Shown piece after piece: positions 8,005 to 14,471 of a stretch of 25,383 bases of DNA. Both the position numbers and the translations under genes were made by a program. The notes beneath the pieces were generated by a model. It saw only the letters and a program-made list of their open reading frames with translations. It ran no database searches and had not been told where the DNA came from. Origin of the DNA: an uncultured Oscillibacter sp. (GTDB lineage: Bacteria; Bacillota; Clostridia; Oscillospirales; Oscillospiraceae). Position 1 is the first letter of the stretch. The number at the start of each line of letters is the position of its first letter. The stretch covers positions 1 to 25,383 of the forward strand of contig CAMMCS010000010.1 of NCBI GenBank assembly GCA_946494635.1, read 5' to 3'.

Positions 8005-9147
8005 TCAATCCCCCAGCAGCTCTGCCATCCAGTCTGTGGTGGGCATCCAGCTGCGGTCGGTGTAGGAATCTCCTGCCACCGTATCCAGATTGGTGACATT
8101 GATGCCGCCGCCGGAGACCATATCCTGGGTGACCACGGTGGTGGGCAGCTCCAGCCAGCTTGCGGTTTCCCCCGTCATGGGGTCGATAATGGCGTCGTAG
8201 TCCCCCGACAGCTCCAGCGCCAGCACCCGCATGCCGAATTCCCCGTTATAGTTCCAGTTGGTGGTGGCGCAGGCCTTCCAGGGGGAGCCTTCCCGGGCCA
8301 TTTTCTCAATATCCGCGTTGCAGATATCCACGCTCACCATGGGGATGTCGTATCCGCCCTGGGTCAGGGCGGTATACACACCGCTGGCGTACAGATCGTA
8401 GCAGCACCAGATGGCATCGATCTCCCCCGGCTGGTATTTGGCCAGTGTGGCGGTGGTGATGTCGGCCATGGAGGCCTCGGCATTGCTGAAGTCGGAAGGG
8501 CCGATGGTCTCCACGGTGCGGATCAGCCCCGCCTCCTCGTAGGCGGTGTAGCCCTCCTGCCGGCGGTCAAAGGGGGAGAGGAAGTTGGGCCCCACCCAGA
8601 CCTTCAGAATGTTGACCGGCTCTCCCGCCGCCACCTTGTCCGGATACAGCTCTTCACACACATACTCCAGCAGCAGCTGGGCAAACTGGGCGTCCTGCTG
8701 GAAGAACTGGGTCACGCCGTCCAGGGTCCGGGTCTGGCCGCTGCTGTCCTTGAACTGGGTGTCAAAGGTGGCGATCTTCAGATCTGGGTACTGCTCCAAC
8801 AGGTCCTTCAAAAAGGTGTAGGCGTAATTCTGCCCGCCGTGACTGAGCAGAAGTCCGTCATAGCCGGCGGCGGCGCATTGGGAAATCGTATCCTGCCACT
8901 GGGCGTCCGAGCCGCCGCAGAAAAAGGCGTCATACTCCATGCCCAGCCCTTCCGCCGTCTCCTGAGCGGACTGGGACCACATCTGAAAAATGTCCGACGG
9001 GGCCATCTGCATGATGTAGGCCACCTTTTTTCCCGCCACCGGTGAGTCTACGGCGGCAGGGGTGGGATCGGGTAAAGCCGTACTTCCGCAGCCCACCAGG
9101 GAAGTGGTGCAGAGAAGTGCACACAATCCGAAAATCCATCGTTTCAT
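8005..9147 (-). CDS. ABC importer substrate-binding lipoprotein (type 1 periplasmic-binding fold)
   Basis: A 380-residue secreted lipoprotein. The signal peptide is MKRWIFGLCALLCTTS followed by lipobox LVGC with Cys20 as the lipidated residue. The mature part begins with a low-complexity linker and then KKVAYIMQMAPSDIFQMW, typical of type 1 periplasmic-binding proteins of the sugar/autoinducer/nucleoside class (Peripla_BP_4-like). Further family-like regions are AAGYDGLLLSHGG, IDAIWCCYDLYASGVYTAL and IPMVSVDICN. I chose the ATG at 9145-9147, which has GGGGAG upstream and the lipoprotein signal directly after it; the frame is open further upstream but is not coding-like. It is first in the minus-strand operon and should feed the RbsC/RbsA-like permease and ATPase. 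The purine permeases beside it suggest a nucleoside or base ligand, but this is inference. Confidence 0.88.
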   Translation of the reverse strand: MKRWIFGLCALLCTTSLVGCGSTALPDPTPAAVDSPVAGKKVAYIMQMAPSDIFQMWSQSAQETAEGLGMEYDAFFCGGSDAQWQDTISQCAAAGYDGLLLSHGGQNYAYTFLKDLLEQYPDLKIATFDTQFKDSSGQTRTLDGVTQFFQQDAQFAQLLLEYVCEELYPDKVAAGEPVNILKVWVGPNFLSPFDRRQEGYTAYEEAGLIRTVETIGPSDFSNAEASMADITTATLAKYQPGEIDAIWCCYDLYASGVYTALTQGGYDIPMVSVDICNADIEKMAREGSPWKACATTNWNYNGEFGMRVLALELSGDYDAIIDPMTGETASWLELPTTVVTQDMVSGGGINVTNLDTVAGDSYTDRSWMPTTDWMAELLGD

Positions 9148-9238
9148 ACGCGCTGTTCTCCCCTCTGGTCTTTTGTGCCGATCTTTTGCCGGACAGACCG
9201 CCAGACACACGGCCGCCGTCCGCAGGCTGTTCACCGCC

Positions 9239-9268
9239 AGTATAGTGCCGCAGCGCCCATATTTTGTT
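9239..9268 (-). promoter_or_regulatory. Candidate promoter of the purine-transport operon
   Basis: On the minus strand a good -10 hexamer TATACT (9239-9244) lies about 90 bases before the start of the binding-protein gene. At normal spacing only a poor -35 (AACAAA or ACAAAA, 9262-9268) is found. The inverted repeat at 9267-9301 abuts this weak -35. This is the arrangement expected of an activator-dependent promoter, but no mapping supports it. Confidence 0.3.
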
Positions 9269-9301
9269 ATACGCACAAAAAACGTGGGTATCTGCGCATA
9301 A
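9267..9301. repeat. Inverted repeat TTATACGCA-N17-TGCGCATAA (possible operator)
   Basis: Arms at 9267-9275 and 9293-9301 are complementary at 8 of 9 positions, with a 17-base spacer. The repeat lies immediately upstream of the candidate promoter of the purine-transport operon. The right arm with its flank, TGCGCATAATTT, resembles TGCGCAAAATTC found on the minus strand at 11486-11497 in front of the response-regulator gene. It could be a regulator site or a leader hairpin. Confidence 0.35.
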
Positions 9302-9364
9302 TTTGCCCTTCCCCGGCACGTGGTAAGCACAGAAAGGAGAGACGCTTTGCTATTCATAGGCTGC

Positions 9365-9406
9365 AAAAACAGGAGCATCCCCTTTCAAGGGGATGCTCCT
9401 GTTTTT
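9365..9406. terminator. Bidirectional intrinsic terminator
   Basis: A perfect 20-base-pair inverted repeat: arms 9365-9384 and 9387-9406 with a two-base centre. The core AGGAGCATCCCC/GGGGATGCTCCT is flanked by A5 on the left and T5 on the right, so it would work as a rho-independent terminator on either strand. It lies 24 bases after the stop of the histidine-kinase gene and most likely ends the minus-strand two-component transcript, insulating the purine operon that starts beyond it. Confidence 0.9.
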
Positions 9407-9430
9407 ATCCGATCTGTATTTCGTCGTGCA

Positions 9431-10696
9431 TTACAAAATAACCCGCAGAGTAAAGGCCCCATCCCCGGCGGAGTATTGATAGGACGCACCGTGCTTCCGA
9501 CAAAACATGGCAATGGAATGGCTCCCAATCCCATGGCCCTGCCGGGAGGGAATGGGCAGGCCATCCTCATCGAATTGGACGACACCGGTATAGGGGTTGG
9601 AAAATTCAAACATGAGGTTGGGATGGGAGATCACCTTGCAGCGGATCTCCCGTTGCTCCTCCGGCAGGCGCATACAGGCGTGGATGGCGTTCTCCAGGGC
9701 GTTGGAAAAGACGATGGCCAGCTCCGCCTCGCTGACCGGCAGCTGATCCGTCAGGGCGATATGTGCCTGCACCTGGATATCCTTTCGCTGGGCCTGGGTG
9801 AAGTAAGTGGAAAAGACCGCGTCCAGCACAGGCGGGCGGCACCAGTGGACAGGCTTTCGCTCCTCCATCTGGCTCTGCACCACACCGAGAAAGGCCAGCG
9901 CTTCCTGGGTCTTGCCTTGAGTTACCAGCTCCGCAATGGCGCGGAACCGGTGACGAAGGTCGTGCCGCTCGATCCGGATGGCCTCCTCCACCGTTTGAAT
10001 GGCCTCCATCCGGCTCTGGAGGGAGGAGAGAGAGAGCTCTGTGAGCTGCGTCTGGTAGCGGGCCTCCGACTCCCGCTTTACGCTGGTAAAGAGCAGGATC
10101 AGGACGCAGTAGAACCCCACCATCAGCAGAGAAAACATCGGCTTTACAAATGTGGTGACCGTGTCGATTCCCACATACCCGGGGAACACGAACAAAACAA
10201 TCAGCCCATAGGCCAGCAGCCAGATGCAGATTACGGCCCAGCCCCGCTGGAGTTCATCCAGTGCCTGAAGGACCAGTGGGCACAGATGCTTGTAAAGCAG
10301 CCACAGCATAGACGGGGTCAGGATCAGTATGGTGAGCCACAGAACCCACGCCCGCTGATTTGAGGCGTAGAAGACGACGCCGCCGATGTGCTGAACCACG
10401 AAACAGAAAAGGACGGCGGACAGGAACTGATACAGCAGTCTCCAGCCCCGGTACCGGCTGAGCAGCGTGGCAACCAGAAAGGACGGAAGATAGACAATCA
10501 GGCTGTAAAGGCGCACCACCAGATCCACGCTGAAGGTATACGTCAGGATTACTTCCAGCGCCATCAGGGAAAGGGCCGTTCCGGCAAAGATAAGGGCCGT
10601 CTTCCGGCGGGACAGACGGCTTTTCAAAAAAAGGAACACCATGGTCAAACCCAGGCCCGTCATATACAGCAGGTCGGCAAGAATCAGATCTGACAT
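9431..10696 (-). CDS. Sensor histidine kinase, AgrC/GHKL type
   Basis: A 421-residue membrane kinase. About six hydrophobic segments fill residues 1-205. A linker follows, then the phospho-acceptor region ERHDLRHRF with His245, as in AgrC/ComD-type kinases (HPK10). The GHKL ATPase domain has the N-box SNALENAIHAC (about 331-341) and G-box GHGIGSHSI (387-395). It should phosphorylate the LytTR response regulator encoded just upstream. Its ATG at 10694-10696 overlaps the regulator's stop by 13 bases and uses GGAGGAG inside that gene, so the two are co-translated. No AgrB-like processing protease or signal-peptide gene lies nearby, so the ligand is unknown. The transcript ends at the strong hairpin at 9365-9406. 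Confidence 0.9.
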   Translation of the reverse strand: MSDLILADLLYMTGLGLTMVFLFLKSRLSRRKTALIFAGTALSLMALEVILTYTFSVDLVVRLYSLIVYLPSFLVATLLSRYRGWRLLYQFLSAVLFCFVVQHIGGVVFYASNQRAWVLWLTILILTPSMLWLLYKHLCPLVLQALDELQRGWAVICIWLLAYGLIVLFVFPGYVGIDTVTTFVKPMFSLLMVGFYCVLILLFTSVKRESEARYQTQLTELSLSSLQSRMEAIQTVEEAIRIERHDLRHRFRAIAELVTQGKTQEALAFLGVVQSQMEERKPVHWCRPPVLDAVFSTYFTQAQRKDIQVQAHIALTDQLPVSEAELAIVFSNALENAIHACMRLPEEQREIRCKVISHPNLMFEFSNPYTGVVQFDEDGLPIPSRQGHGIGSHSIAMFCRKHGASYQYSAGDGAFTLRVIL

Positions 10697-11430
10697 GTAT
10701 CATTCTCCTCCAGCCAGAAATTTCCCCAGGCATGTTTAAAAGGGACCACCGACGCCCGGGGAATGGCGACGGAATCGCGGCTGTCCAGCAGAACCTCCTG
10801 CCCCTTCACCCCGGCCACGTGCTGGAGATTGAAGGCAAAGCTGGAGCCGCACTGGCAGAAACGGGGGTCCGATAGCAGGCACTCCACGGCGGTGTGGAAG
10901 GGAACCCGGAGACTTATGGAGTCCAGGGTGTCATGAGAACAATAGTAGCGCAGGCTCCGGCCCACCCGCTCCACATACAGGATCTGATCCAGTAGGATGC
11001 GGCGGGGCCCATCCTTCGTGGTGACCAGGACGACCTTGCTCCGGCGTTCATTCAGTTTTTTGACGGCTGCGTCCAGCACCTCAAAGAGCCGTTTCTTCTC
11101 CAGCGGCTTGAGCAGATAGAAGAAGGCCCGGACGGAGTAGCTGTCGACGGCGTAATCCGAGGAGGTGGTCAGATAGACGATCTCCCCGCTGTTGCTCAAT
11201 TCCCGCAGCTGCAGCCCGGTCTGGATCCCGTTTGGCCCTGGCATGATGATATCCAAAAGGTAAAGGTCAAAACCGCCGGTCTCCTCCACCTGATAGAGCA
11301 GCTCCTGTCCGTACCGGAAGGTGTGGATATGCCCGGACAGTTCGGGATGACCGTGCAGGTACTCCTGCACAAAATTTGCTGCCTGATGCAAAAAACGCGT
11401 TTCATCGTCACAGATCGCTATTCTGAGCAT
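10684..11430 (-). CDS. Response regulator, CheY-LytTR (AgrA-like)
   Basis: A 248-residue DNA-binding response regulator. The receiver domain (about 1-125) has acidic residues Asp8/Asp9 in ICDDE, phospho-acceptor Asp60 in LYLLDIIMP, Thr/Ser in YLTTSSDYA and Lys in FFYLLKPLEKK. The C-terminal LytTR domain (about 140-245) includes ILYVERVGRSLRYYC and a CQCGSSFAFNLQHV segment typical of the family. The ATG at 11428-11430 has AAAGGAGTG eight bases upstream; the open frame extends to 11676, but that extension crosses the promoter region. It is first in the two-gene operon. LytTR proteins bind imperfect repeats near promoters, and the TGCGCA repeats at 9267-9301 and 11471-11497 are candidates, though this is only a guess. 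Confidence 0.92.
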   Translation of the reverse strand: MLRIAICDDETRFLHQAANFVQEYLHGHPELSGHIHTFRYGQELLYQVEETGGFDLYLLDIIMPGPNGIQTGLQLRELSNSGEIVYLTTSSDYAVDSYSVRAFFYLLKPLEKKRLFEVLDAAVKKLNERRSKVVLVTTKDGPRRILLDQILYVERVGRSLRYYCSHDTLDSISLRVPFHTAVECLLSDPRFCQCGSSFAFNLQHVAGVKGQEVLLDSRDSVAIPRASVVPFKHAWGNFWLEENDTCQI

Positions 11431-11464
11431 GCTCTCTTCACTCCTTTTCGCTACGTTATCTGGC

Positions 11465-11497
11465 AAAAAATGCGCAACAGCACATGAATTTTGCGCA
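11465..11497 (-). promoter_or_regulatory. Leader hairpin with T6 tract, or operator, before the response-regulator gene
   Basis: Perfect 7-bp arms TGCGCAA (11471-11477) and TTGCGCA (11491-11497) are separated by 13 bases. On the minus strand the hairpin is followed at once by six T residues (11465-11470), which resembles a weak intrinsic terminator in the leader and hence a possible attenuator. The same arms could instead be a regulator-binding repeat; compare 9267-9301. Confidence 0.35.
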
Positions 11498-11529
11498 GAT
11501 CGTGTTGAGCAGAACGCCTGGGTAGTAAA

Positions 11530-11559
11530 GTAATACCACGTTGCAAATCCATTTGTCAA
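11530..11559 (-). promoter_or_regulatory. Probable promoter of the two-component operon
   Basis: Minus-strand consensus -35 TTGACA (11554-11559), an 18-base spacer and a -10 TATTAC (11530-11535), about 100 bases ahead of the response-regulator start. The plus-strand gene run must start in the same 11431-11608 gap. A candidate plus-strand -10 GATAAT (11567-11572) overlaps this region but has no good -35, so the two directions may share control. Confidence 0.5.
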
Positions 11560-11608
11560 TAGGCTGGATAATGACCCATTTTCTGTTAAGAAAGGGGAGA
11601 AACCATCC

Positions 11609-11827
11609 ATGGAACGAGAACACGGCGAGAGGAAGAGACTGACCATGCCGAAGCCAGGAGGCAGTGTATGGCCCAAAGATTTCTGCCCGGCATTCTCCCC
11701 TCGGGAGGGCTGGCTGCCTATCGAAAAGGAACAGTGCTGGTACTGCCGCCATGCAAATTTCCACCTGACCGCCCCCGTGGCGCTGGATGTAGGAATCTGC
11801 TGTTACCCACAGGTGCAGATGGAATAG
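11609..11827 (+). CDS. Small Cys-rich protein of unknown function
   Basis: A 72-residue open frame starting at 11609 with AGGGGAG about eight bases upstream. The C-terminal half contains EQCWYCRHANFHLTAPVALD followed by GICCYP: a CxxC pair and a CC pair, likely to bind a metal such as zinc or to form disulfides. No membrane segment or signal peptide is visible. It ends 41 bases before the lipoprotein gene and is the first open frame of the plus-strand run. The Cys pattern and ribosome site argue for a real gene, although it is short and overlaps open frames in other phases. I do not recognise a named family. Confidence 0.5.
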   Translation: MEREHGERKRLTMPKPGGSVWPKDFCPAFSPREGWLPIEKEQCWYCRHANFHLTAPVALDVGICCYPQVQME

Positions 11828-11868
11828 GGACTGGAACGGTATGGCAGAGACCGGGGGAGAACGTGACT

Positions 11869-12618
11869 ATGAGAAAATTTACCATAGGAAAAACAGTGAG
11901 GAAAGCTGCCCGGCGGTTCATGCCGGTCCTGATGATCCCGCCTTTGCTGGTTCTGGCGGGCTGCGATACGGCGGAGCCGGATATGGGGCAGCTCTGGCAG
12001 TCCGCCGTAGCGGACGCAGTGTTCAGCGGAGACGACGAAGTGATGGAGTTGGTGACGCTCACCCCCAACAATCCTGAAGTAATCTGGGATGAGGCAGGGG
12101 AACGGGTGCTGCTGCTGACCTGGCACGACTACGATGACGCCTGCACGCCGGGCAGCCGGATGCCGTCCGGTGTCGGGGACATCTGGGCCACCTCTCTGGG
12201 GGAGATGGCGGCCTGGTACGGAGAGCACCATCGGGGCGTGACAGACTGGAGCCTGCGTTTCGCGCAGCTGCTGGGGGTTCATGCGGATGAGGGCTACACC
12301 CGGTTTACCGGCTTTTGGGTATCACCGGAGGATGTGATCCGCCCGGCTTATGTAACCGACGTGACGGCGCAGATGGAAAATGGATATGACAAACTACAGG
12401 AAGGGCCGTATAAGGATTGGTTTGATCAGAATATCCTGTGGGCTTATTTTGAGAGCGACTATCCGTGGACTCGCCTTGGCTACACCTACGACTGGAGCGG
12501 CGGAGCCTCGGAATACGGCCTGACGGAATTTCTGATCTCCGACAGTAGCCCGACGGAGATCGCATTCACCTTTACAACGGACGAATTTGTGCTTTGGCTG
12601 GGAAATCAGTGGACCTGA
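11869..12618 (+). CDS. Putative lipoprotein of unknown function
   Basis: A 249-residue protein with a long basic N-terminus (MRKFTIGKTVRKAARR), a hydrophobic stretch and lipobox LAGC, so it is predicted to be anchored outside the membrane. The mature part is rich in Trp, Asp and Tyr (for example LLLTWHDYDDACTPG, DIWATSLGEMAAWYG and WTRLGYTYDWSGG). This suggests a compact extracellular domain, but I recognise no enzyme motif. The ATG at 11869 follows GGGGGAG at about nine bases; the frame is open upstream to 11668, but the signal peptide fixes the start. It is followed 27 bases later by a DUF6485-like gene. Its function is unknown; its place at the head of the transporter/phosphatase run makes a sensory or binding role possible. 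Confidence 0.72.
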   Translation: MRKFTIGKTVRKAARRFMPVLMIPPLLVLAGCDTAEPDMGQLWQSAVADAVFSGDDEVMELVTLTPNNPEVIWDEAGERVLLLTWHDYDDACTPGSRMPSGVGDIWATSLGEMAAWYGEHHRGVTDWSLRFAQLLGVHADEGYTRFTGFWVSPEDVIRPAYVTDVTAQMENGYDKLQEGPYKDWFDQNILWAYFESDYPWTRLGYTYDWSGGASEYGLTEFLISDSSPTEIAFTFTTDEFVLWLGNQWT

Positions 12619-12645
12619 GAAAACAGAAACAGGAGAGACAGGAAA

Positions 12646-12840
12646 ATGACAGTGTGCGAGAACAAGCGTGATTGCCCCTGCACCTATGACTGCCCGCGCC
12701 ACGGAAAGTGCTGTGCCTGCGTCGCCCACCACCGGGACCACAATGAGGGGGTGCCGGGCTGTTTCTTTTCCAAAGAGGCGGAGGCCACTTATGACCGGAG
12801 CGTTGAGATGCTGGCCCGGGATCACGGAATTATCAAGTAA
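12646..12840 (+). CDS. DUF6485-like Cys-rich small protein
   Basis: A 64-residue protein with the spaced cysteines CENKRDCPCTYDCPRHGKCC, then CVAHH and PGCFFS. This pattern (CPCTYDCPRHGKCCxC) is common in small clostridial proteins annotated as DUF6485, thought from their Cys/His content to bind metal; function is not established. The ATG at 12646 follows AGGAGAG. It lies 14 bases before the GTG start of the symporter fusion and is probably co-transcribed with it. The C-terminal third (EATYDRSVEMLARDHG) looks helical. Confidence 0.75.
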   Translation: MTVCENKRDCPCTYDCPRHGKCCACVAHHRDHNEGVPGCFFSKEAEATYDRSVEMLARDHGIIK

Positions 12841-12854
12841 AGGGAAGTTTTATT

Positions 12855-14471
12855 GTGGGAAAACAGGCACATGTACTGGAAAAGCAGGAAGAAATCGTTC
12901 TGCTGGACGCGGCGGGGATTGACCGGCTCTCCGCCCTGCTGACCCGGGGTCTGGAGCAGGCGGCGGTAAATCGGAAGGACGTGATCCGCCTGCGGCTGGC
13001 GGCGGAGGAGCTTCTGGGTCTGTGGCAGGTCAGACTGGGGGAAGAGACGGTCTGTACCTTCCGCTGCGGCACACGGCTGGGACGGATGTACCTGGAAATC
13101 ACCGCCCCTGGCCAGCGGATCGACCCGGAGGAGACCGCCGCCGACATGGCCGGCCGGCTGCTTTGCTCCAATCTGCTGGCCCAGGCGGGCCTGTCCCCGG
13201 TGTACTCCTACCAGGATGGAATCAACCGCATAGCCCTCTACCCCTCCAGACCCCAGAAGCTCAGCCCCCTGCTCCAGCTGCTGCTGGCCATCCTGGCGGC
13301 GGCAGCGATGGGGGCGGTGCTCCTTGCCCTGCCTGCTCCAGTGGAGAAAACGGCGGCCGGTGTGGTGGATCCGCTGTTTTCCGCTCTGATGGGCATTCTG
13401 CAGACTCTGGCCAGCCCCATGATCTTCCTCAGCGTATGCTGGGGGATCCTCAACATCGGGGATGTACATATGCTGGGCCGGATCGGCAAGACGGTGCTGC
13501 TCCGGTTTCTGGGCGGCGTTTTTCTGCTGACGTCGGTGTCGGCGGCCGTCCTGGTATGGTTCTTCCGTTCCGGGAGCGGGGACGCCTCCATGGGGGAAAA
13601 CGCCGCCGCGCAGATTTACAGTATGCTGCTGGGAATCATTCCCGGCAATATTGTCACGCCCTTTCTGGAGGGCAACTCCCTGCAGATCATCTTCATGGCC
13701 ATCTGTATCGGCCTGGTGCTGCTGGTGCTGGGGGAGAAGACCTCCGCCCTGTGTGTTCTGCTGGGCCAGGTGAACACGGCGGTGCAGTTCATGATGGAGG
13801 CGGTGAGCCGGTATATTCCTCTCTTCGTCTTTGTAAGCCTGCTCTCCCTCACCCTCTCTGACGCCATGAGCAATCTGGGCGGAGTGGTAAAAGCCCTGCT
13901 GCTGGGTATCGCCGCCTGTGCGGCATGGCCCCTGCTGTACGCCCTGTGGGCTTCCCTGCGGCTGAAGGTATCTCCTTTGCTGGTGCTGCGCAAGCTGCTG
14001 CCCACCTACCTGATCGCCCTGTCCACCGCGTCCTCTTCCGCCGCCCTGTCCACCAATCTGGAGACCTGCGAGCGGCGTCTGGGCATCTCGGAACGCATCG
14101 TCCACTTTGCCGTCCCTCTTGGCCAGGTGGTGTTCAAGACCGGCGGTGCGGTGGGCTTTTTTGTACTGGCCCTGGGACTGGCGGAATTCTACGGCGTGTC
14201 CATCTCCCTGCTCTGGGTGGTCACCGGCGTGCTGACGGCCAGCCTGCTGGCCATTGCCGCCCCGCCGGTGCCGGGCGGCAGCCTGACCTGCTATACCGTC
14301 CTGCTCACCCAGCTGGGTATTCCAGCGGAGGCCGTGGGCCTGGCGGTGGCGGGCAACGTGATCCTTGATTTCTTTATGACCTCCTGCGGTATTTCCTGCC
14401 TCCAGTCGGAGCTGATACTTTCGGCCAACAAGCTGGGGATGCTGGACAGGGAGAAGCTGGGGAAGGAGTGA
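12855..14471 (+). CDS. SDF-type (dicarboxylate/amino acid:cation) symporter with N-terminal RsbW-like domain
   Basis: A 538-residue protein from a GTG start at 12855 with AAGGGAAG upstream. Residues 1-135 are soluble and resemble a degenerate RsbW/SpoIIAB ATPase fold: a helix with VIRLRLAAEELLGL (N-box position, Asn missing), then strands including TRLGRMYLEITAPGQRIDPE, without the Asp-Gly of the ATP site. From 137 onward it is an SDF/DAACS transporter (GltP, DctA family). It has a Ser-rich hairpin TASSSAAL (391-398) and a second hairpin PPVPGGSLTCYT. The NMDGT motif is replaced by FKTGGA (427-432), and the Asp-Arg-Asn substrate helix is replaced by LDFFMTSCG (504-512). The substrate therefore probably differs from glutamate or C4-dicarboxylates, or the protein acts as a sensor. 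It overlaps the next gene by one base. The N-terminal call is by eye and tentative. Confidence 0.82.
   Translation: MGKQAHVLEKQEEIVLLDAAGIDRLSALLTRGLEQAAVNRKDVIRLRLAAEELLGLWQVRLGEETVCTFRCGTRLGRMYLEITAPGQRIDPEETAADMAGRLLCSNLLAQAGLSPVYSYQDGINRIALYPSRPQKLSPLLQLLLAILAAAAMGAVLLALPAPVEKTAAGVVDPLFSALMGILQTLASPMIFLSVCWGILNIGDVHMLGRIGKTVLLRFLGGVFLLTSVSAAVLVWFFRSGSGDASMGENAAAQIYSMLLGIIPGNIVTPFLEGNSLQIIFMAICIGLVLLVLGEKTSALCVLLGQVNTAVQFMMEAVSRYIPLFVFVSLLSLTLSDAMSNLGGVVKALLLGIAACAAWPLLYALWASLRLKVSPLLVLRKLLPTYLIALSTASSSAALSTNLETCERRLGISERIVHFAVPLGQVVFKTGGAVGFFVLALGLAEFYGVSISLLWVVTGVLTASLLAIAAPPVPGGSLTCYTVLLTQLGIPAEAVGLAVAGNVILDFFMTSCGISCLQSELILSANKLGMLDREKLGKE

Noticed and set aside
9148..9364. A purine riboswitch before the nucleobase operon.
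   Set aside because: I looked for the conserved purine-aptamer core (TATA...ATGG with the matching 3' strand) on the minus strand and did not see it; only inverted repeats and a promoter-like sequence are present.
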